In this document: one piece after another, positions 12,784-15,640 of the stretch
Numbering within the stretch: the stretch's first letter is position 1
How the letters are laid out: each line of letters starts with the position of its first letter
NCBI GenBank assembly: GCA_019418525.1
Contig: DYBS01000033.1
Coordinates: forward strand, 1-15,640
DNA: 15,640 bases
Origin: Clostridiales bacterium
GTDB taxonomy: Bacteria; Bacillota; Clostridia; Oscillospirales; Oscillospiraceae
Reading direction: 5' to 3'
Program-made: the position numbers and the translations under genes
The notes under the pieces: generated by a model
The model's input: only the letters and a program-made list of their open reading frames with translations
The model's database searches: none
What the model was told of the DNA's origin: nothing

Positions 12784-14088
12784 TTAGTCGAAGATGGTCT
12801 GGTCTTCCACGGGGGTCTGGAAGGCCTTCAGAGCCTTCTCCACCAGCTTGTAGCGCAGCTCGAACTCCTCCTCGTGGGTGAGAGCCGGGTTGCCCAGGGG
12901 GTGGGGAATGGCGATGGTGGGCACGATCCGGTTGGCGCCCACGGTCATGGAAATGGGGGTGACGGTGCACATGTGAACCACAGTGACACCGGCGCGCTCG
13001 ATCTCTTTAACCATCGTTGCACCGCAACGAGTGCAGGTGCCTCACGTAGAGGTCAGGATGGCGGCCTTGATGCCAGCCTCCCGCAGCTCCTTGCCGATGG
13101 CCTCACCGTACTTCTTGGCGCTGGCCACGGCGGTGCCGTTGCCGACGGTGGTGAAGAAGTAGGGGTAGATACCGCCGATCTTGCCTTCCTTCTCCATCTT
13201 GCGCAGCACGTCCACAGGCAGGACGCGGTCGGGATCCTCGTTGGCGTAGACCGGATCGTAGCCGCCGTGGGCGGTCTCGTGGTCGGCGGAGGTCAGATCC
13301 TCGAACTTGCTGATGTCGTAGCGGCCGAACTTGGAGGCGGAAGAGGACTCGATGTGATCGGGGTTGCCCTTGGGCACGATGCCGCCGGAGGTCACCAGAG
13401 CGATGGTGGTGTGAGCCAGATCGGTGATGGCAGCGCCGGGAGCCACGCGGTCAAAGGAGGGCATGGGGAACTCGGTGGTGTAGGGCTTGCCAGCCAGCTT
13501 GGCCAGCAGCATCTTCACGGCACGGGTGGAGCCGCGCTCGGACTCGAAGAAGTTGACGCGCAGGCCGTTGGGCATGTAGCCCTCCTCGGCGGAGGCGCCG
13601 ATCTTCTCGCCCTTGGCCAGCTTCAGGGCCAGGGAAGCCATCTTGGGAGCGGCGTCGCGCATGCCGGCGGCGCTGTTCTTAGTGGCGATGATGTAGACCT
13701 TGTTCTTGAACATGTCGGCGCCGGGGTTCTCCTCGTACATACCGGTGACGACGGGCAGCTTCAGCTCGTCCTTCACGGCGGCGGCCACGGTGCCGCAGGC
13801 CACGCCGTAACGGCCGGCGTTGAAGGCAGGACCGCAGATGACCACGTCGGGCTTGGCAGCGGAGATCATGTCCAGCACGGTCTTCTTGGCCACATCCAGG
13901 TTCTCGTTGAAGTAGGAGTCACCGCAGATCACGGTGCCCACGATCTCGGCCTCGCCCTTGAACGCGGCGTTCAGAGCCAGACCGGGGCCCACAGCGCCCT
14001 CCCGATACTCGGGGGCGTAGTCGGCCTTCTCCTCGCCGCCGATCTGGGCGAAGAACTGGTTGATATAATGAACAACTCTCAGACTCAT
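12784..14088 (-). CDS. Grd component B selenoprotein, GrdB/GrdF/GrdH type (module 2), with in-frame UGA = Sec
   Basis: 434-aa selenoprotein, paralogue of the one at 4354-5673 (well over half identical by eye). The frame is interrupted by UGA at 13042-13044 and continues in phase to TAA 12784-12786. Reading it as Sec gives U349-G-T-C352-T-R-C355. The same landmarks are present: VVHYINQFFAQIGGEEKAD, GPAFNAGRYGVACG, TSGGIVPKGNPDHIESSSA. A typical gene caller would split it into a 348-codon gene and a 76-codon remnant. AAGGAGG lies about 9 nt before the ATG, and the upstream GrdE-type gene ends 18 nt away. It is the last gene of its operon, followed directly by the shared terminator; no transporter is attached. 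Confidence 0.94.
13007..13047 (-). promoter_or_regulatory. Sec codon UGA and bacterial SECIS element, copy 2
   Basis: The UGA at 13042-13044 is followed by the same TCGTTGC-GGT-GCAACGA hairpin (13014-13030), again with GGU starting 18 nt after the UGA. All 41 nt match copy 1. Differences resume at the very next bases on both sides (CTACG against CCACG upstream, AAAGAG against AAGGAA downstream). Confidence 0.85.
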
Positions 14089-14106
14089 TACCGTTCCCCT
14101 CCTTAC

Positions 14107-15387
14107 TTAGCGGGCGCTGAGCTTGTTGAAGCCCATCTCATTGGTAGCGCCGGTGATGACCTGCAGCTCGGCATCGATGCTGCCGTCAGCGTTCAGAGAG
14201 CCGTCGTGACCGCCGGCGATGATGTCAGCAGCCTCGATGTGGCCGATCACCTTGTCCATCTTGGGCAGGTGAATGACCATGTTGGCGTTGCCGCCGGTGA
14301 CCACCGCGTCGGCAGCGGCGTCGGCGTCAGCCAGGGACTGGGAAGCGCCGTCCTGACCGGCGTACTCGTCGGTGATGATGACGGTCTTGATGCCAGCGGC
14401 CTCCAGCTTCTTGCAGTTCATGATCAGGTCGGTATCGGGGTTACCGAAGCCCTCCTGGCTCACCAGGGCGCCGTCCAGCTCCAGGAACTTGGCCAGCTTG
14501 GTGGACCAGTCGGAGGAGCGCTCCTTGTCGGCCAGATACACGTTCTCGTTGGTGATGATGACACCGACGAAGTTCAGGGTCTTGCCGTGCTGCTCCAGCA
14601 GGTCGTGGATGACGGGGTTGTTCAGGTGGTGATAAGTGGTGTTCTTATCGCAGGCGGACACGCAGTTGCCGCTCAGGATAGCGCCGTCCATGGTCTCGGT
14701 GGGGTTGATGATGGTGGGCATGGAGCGCTTCATATCAACGCCGTAGACATAGGTGTCGTGGAGCAGGCCCTGGCTCTGGAGCATCAGGACATAGCCCACG
14801 CGGGGCAGGTTGGGATACTTCTCCTTGCCGCTCATGACGCCGTCGGTCTCATAGACCTTGGTCTCGTCGGGAGTCAGGTTGCGGGCCAGCTCACCCAGGT
14901 AGGTGGCAGCCTTCAGGCCGGCCATGCGGATGGCGTGCTCGTGCTGATGCTGCTTGATGCCCTCCTTGGGCTCGCAGATCATGACCAGGTTGTTCAGCTT
15001 GGAGAAGGGGGTGTACTCGGAGCCGGGGCCGGTCATATCGATGATGCCCTCCTGGAAGCCCACCACCTTACCGGTGGTGACCACGGCGCAGCCCTTCAGG
15101 ACATGGGTCTTGCCGCTGCCCACGGTGGTGACCTTGGAGATCATGCCGGGGAACACGCCGCCCGGGCCCTCCACCTTCACGCGGGGCTCGATGACGTCCT
15201 TAACGGGAATGATGCGCACGGACTCACCGGGATGAACCACCTCGAAATCGACCGAGGCCAGGTCCTCGTCCTCCAGCAGCAGAGCGCGCAGCTCCTCCAC
15301 GTTCACGTAGAGGGTGCCGTTCTCCACCTTGGAGCAGTCGCCGAGCTTAATGTCGCTGATGTGAATTTCGCCAAGTTCCAGCCGCAT
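14107..15387 (-). CDS. Grd component B proprotein, GrdE/GrdG/GrdI type (module 2)
   Basis: 426-aa pyruvoyl-forming precursor of component B. It has DGAILSGNC with Cys242 in the same place as module 1, followed by VSACDKNTTYHH. Its motifs FSKLNNLV, SLADADAAADAVVTGGNANM, IIAGGHDGSLNADGSI and ITGATNEMGFNKLSA look closer to classical glycine-reductase GrdE, as I remember it, than module 1 does. However, the gene is followed directly by the selenoprotein B gene, with no grdA in between, the layout usual for sarcosine/betaine-type modules. So the substrate stays open. AAAGGAG lies 11 nt before the ATG. The grdX stop is 6 nt upstream. There is no TTA, CTA or TCA codon in the gene, which suggests high expression. 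Confidence 0.93.
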   Translation of the reverse strand: MRLELGEIHISDIKLGDCSKVENGTLYVNVEELRALLLEDEDLASVDFEVVHPGESVRIIPVKDVIEPRVKVEGPGGVFPGMISKVTTVGSGKTHVLKGCAVVTTGKVVGFQEGIIDMTGPGSEYTPFSKLNNLVMICEPKEGIKQHQHEHAIRMAGLKAATYLGELARNLTPDETKVYETDGVMSGKEKYPNLPRVGYVLMLQSQGLLHDTYVYGVDMKRSMPTIINPTETMDGAILSGNCVSACDKNTTYHHLNNPVIHDLLEQHGKTLNFVGVIITNENVYLADKERSSDWSTKLAKFLELDGALVSQEGFGNPDTDLIMNCKKLEAAGIKTVIITDEYAGQDGASQSLADADAAADAVVTGGNANMVIHLPKMDKVIGHIEAADIIAGGHDGSLNADGSIDAELQVITGATNEMGFNKLSAR

Positions 15388-15393
15388 AAGTTC

Positions 15394-15640
15394 TCACTCT
15401 CCTTTTTTTAATTGCGGGGCCAGTGCCCCATCGATGAGCCGATAATCGATTTCTGCAAAGTCCTCCCGCATTTTGGGAGGGGCATCCTCCCCCCGCTGAA
15501 AGCGGGGCTTGAACTGCCGAAGCATCCCCAGCGCGCCTTCGATGAGCTCCAGCGATTCCATGTCCACCATCCCGGTCTCCTCGGTGAGGGCCACCGAGCG
15601 GAACGGGGTCTCATTGGGCTTGACGCTGCCGGCGAGAGGG
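15394..15640 (-). CDS. grdX: GrdX family protein (5' end outside window)
   Basis: The last 81 codons or so of a second GrdX. The frame is open to the right edge and begins PLAGSVKPNETPFRSVALTE, the family core also found in the gene at 2623-3030 (MAGSLKPNQTPFRSVVVG). It ends DFAEIDYRLIDGAL, compared with DFRTLDLSFIEGAM in the first copy. A GTG at 15594 could pass for a start, but the conserved core continues above it, so the gene is truncated by the window, not short. It heads module 2; its promoter, and whether it is also -24/-12, lies outside. Confidence 0.85.
   Translation of the reverse strand, partial: PLAGSVKPNETPFRSVALTEETGMVDMESLELIEGALGMLRQFKPRFQRGEDAPPKMREDFAEIDYRLIDGALAPQLKKGE

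Noticed and set aside
12487..15411. 974-codon open frame on the plus strand
   Set aside because: Antisense shadow of module 2, starting inside the kinase gene; same codon-bias cause.
1..15640. tRNA, rRNA, CRISPR array, insertion sequence, phage or plasmid origin
   Set aside because: No cloverleaf, regular spacer repeats, transposase, integrase or terminal repeats were seen.

Overview
The window reads as chromosomal DNA of an endospore-forming, amino-acid-fermenting member of the Clostridia. It carries a spoIIA operon, a Spo0A and two selenocysteine-containing reductase modules of the glycine/sarcosine/betaine reductase (Grd) family. The GC-rich, strongly C/G-ending codons would fit an Oscillospiraceae-type gut anaerobe (Flavonifractor/Intestinimonas-like). 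That placement is inference from gene content and composition, not from a search.

Layout, left to right. (1) Positions 1-1232, minus strand: spoIIAA-spoIIAB-sigF, with sigF cut by the window edge. (2) 1355-2341, minus: a sigma-54 enhancer-binding activator with almost no N-terminal sensory region, closed by a strong terminator. (3) 2342-2622: a divergent control region holding a canonical -24/-12 promoter facing right, an extended -10 promoter for the activator, and a possible paired enhancer site. (4) 2623-6908, plus: grdX, a GrdE/G/I-type proprotein gene, a GrdB/F/H-type selenoprotein gene with an in-frame UGA at 5413-5415, then a YkvI-family membrane transporter. (5) 7053-9563: a membrane hybrid histidine kinase with its own promoter and terminator. 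(6) 9797-10561: spo0A, with Spo0A-box-like sites upstream. (7) 10709-12740: an OmpR-type response regulator and its sensor kinase, behind tandem repeats that look like the regulator's own binding sites. (8) 12784-15640, minus: a second selenoprotein B gene (UGA at 13042-13044), a second GrdE-type gene and the 3' part of a second grdX, convergent on the kinase and separated from it by a bidirectional terminator.

How the parts work together. In the known Grd system, substrate-specific component B (GrdE-type pyruvoyl proprotein plus GrdB-type selenoprotein) binds the substrate amine and passes a carboxymethyl group to selenoprotein A. Component C then releases acetyl phosphate, from which ATP is made. 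This window has two complete or nearly complete component-B modules, each with its own GrdX, but no grdA, grdC, grdD or thioredoxin genes. The modules must therefore share components encoded elsewhere. The left module appears to be switched by sigma-54 and the divergent activator and has its own transporter. The substrates cannot be read from the sequence. The most striking nucleotide-level signal is a 41-nt block around both Sec codons that is identical in the two otherwise diverged genes. It folds into a hairpin with a GGU loop at the expected bacterial SECIS distance.
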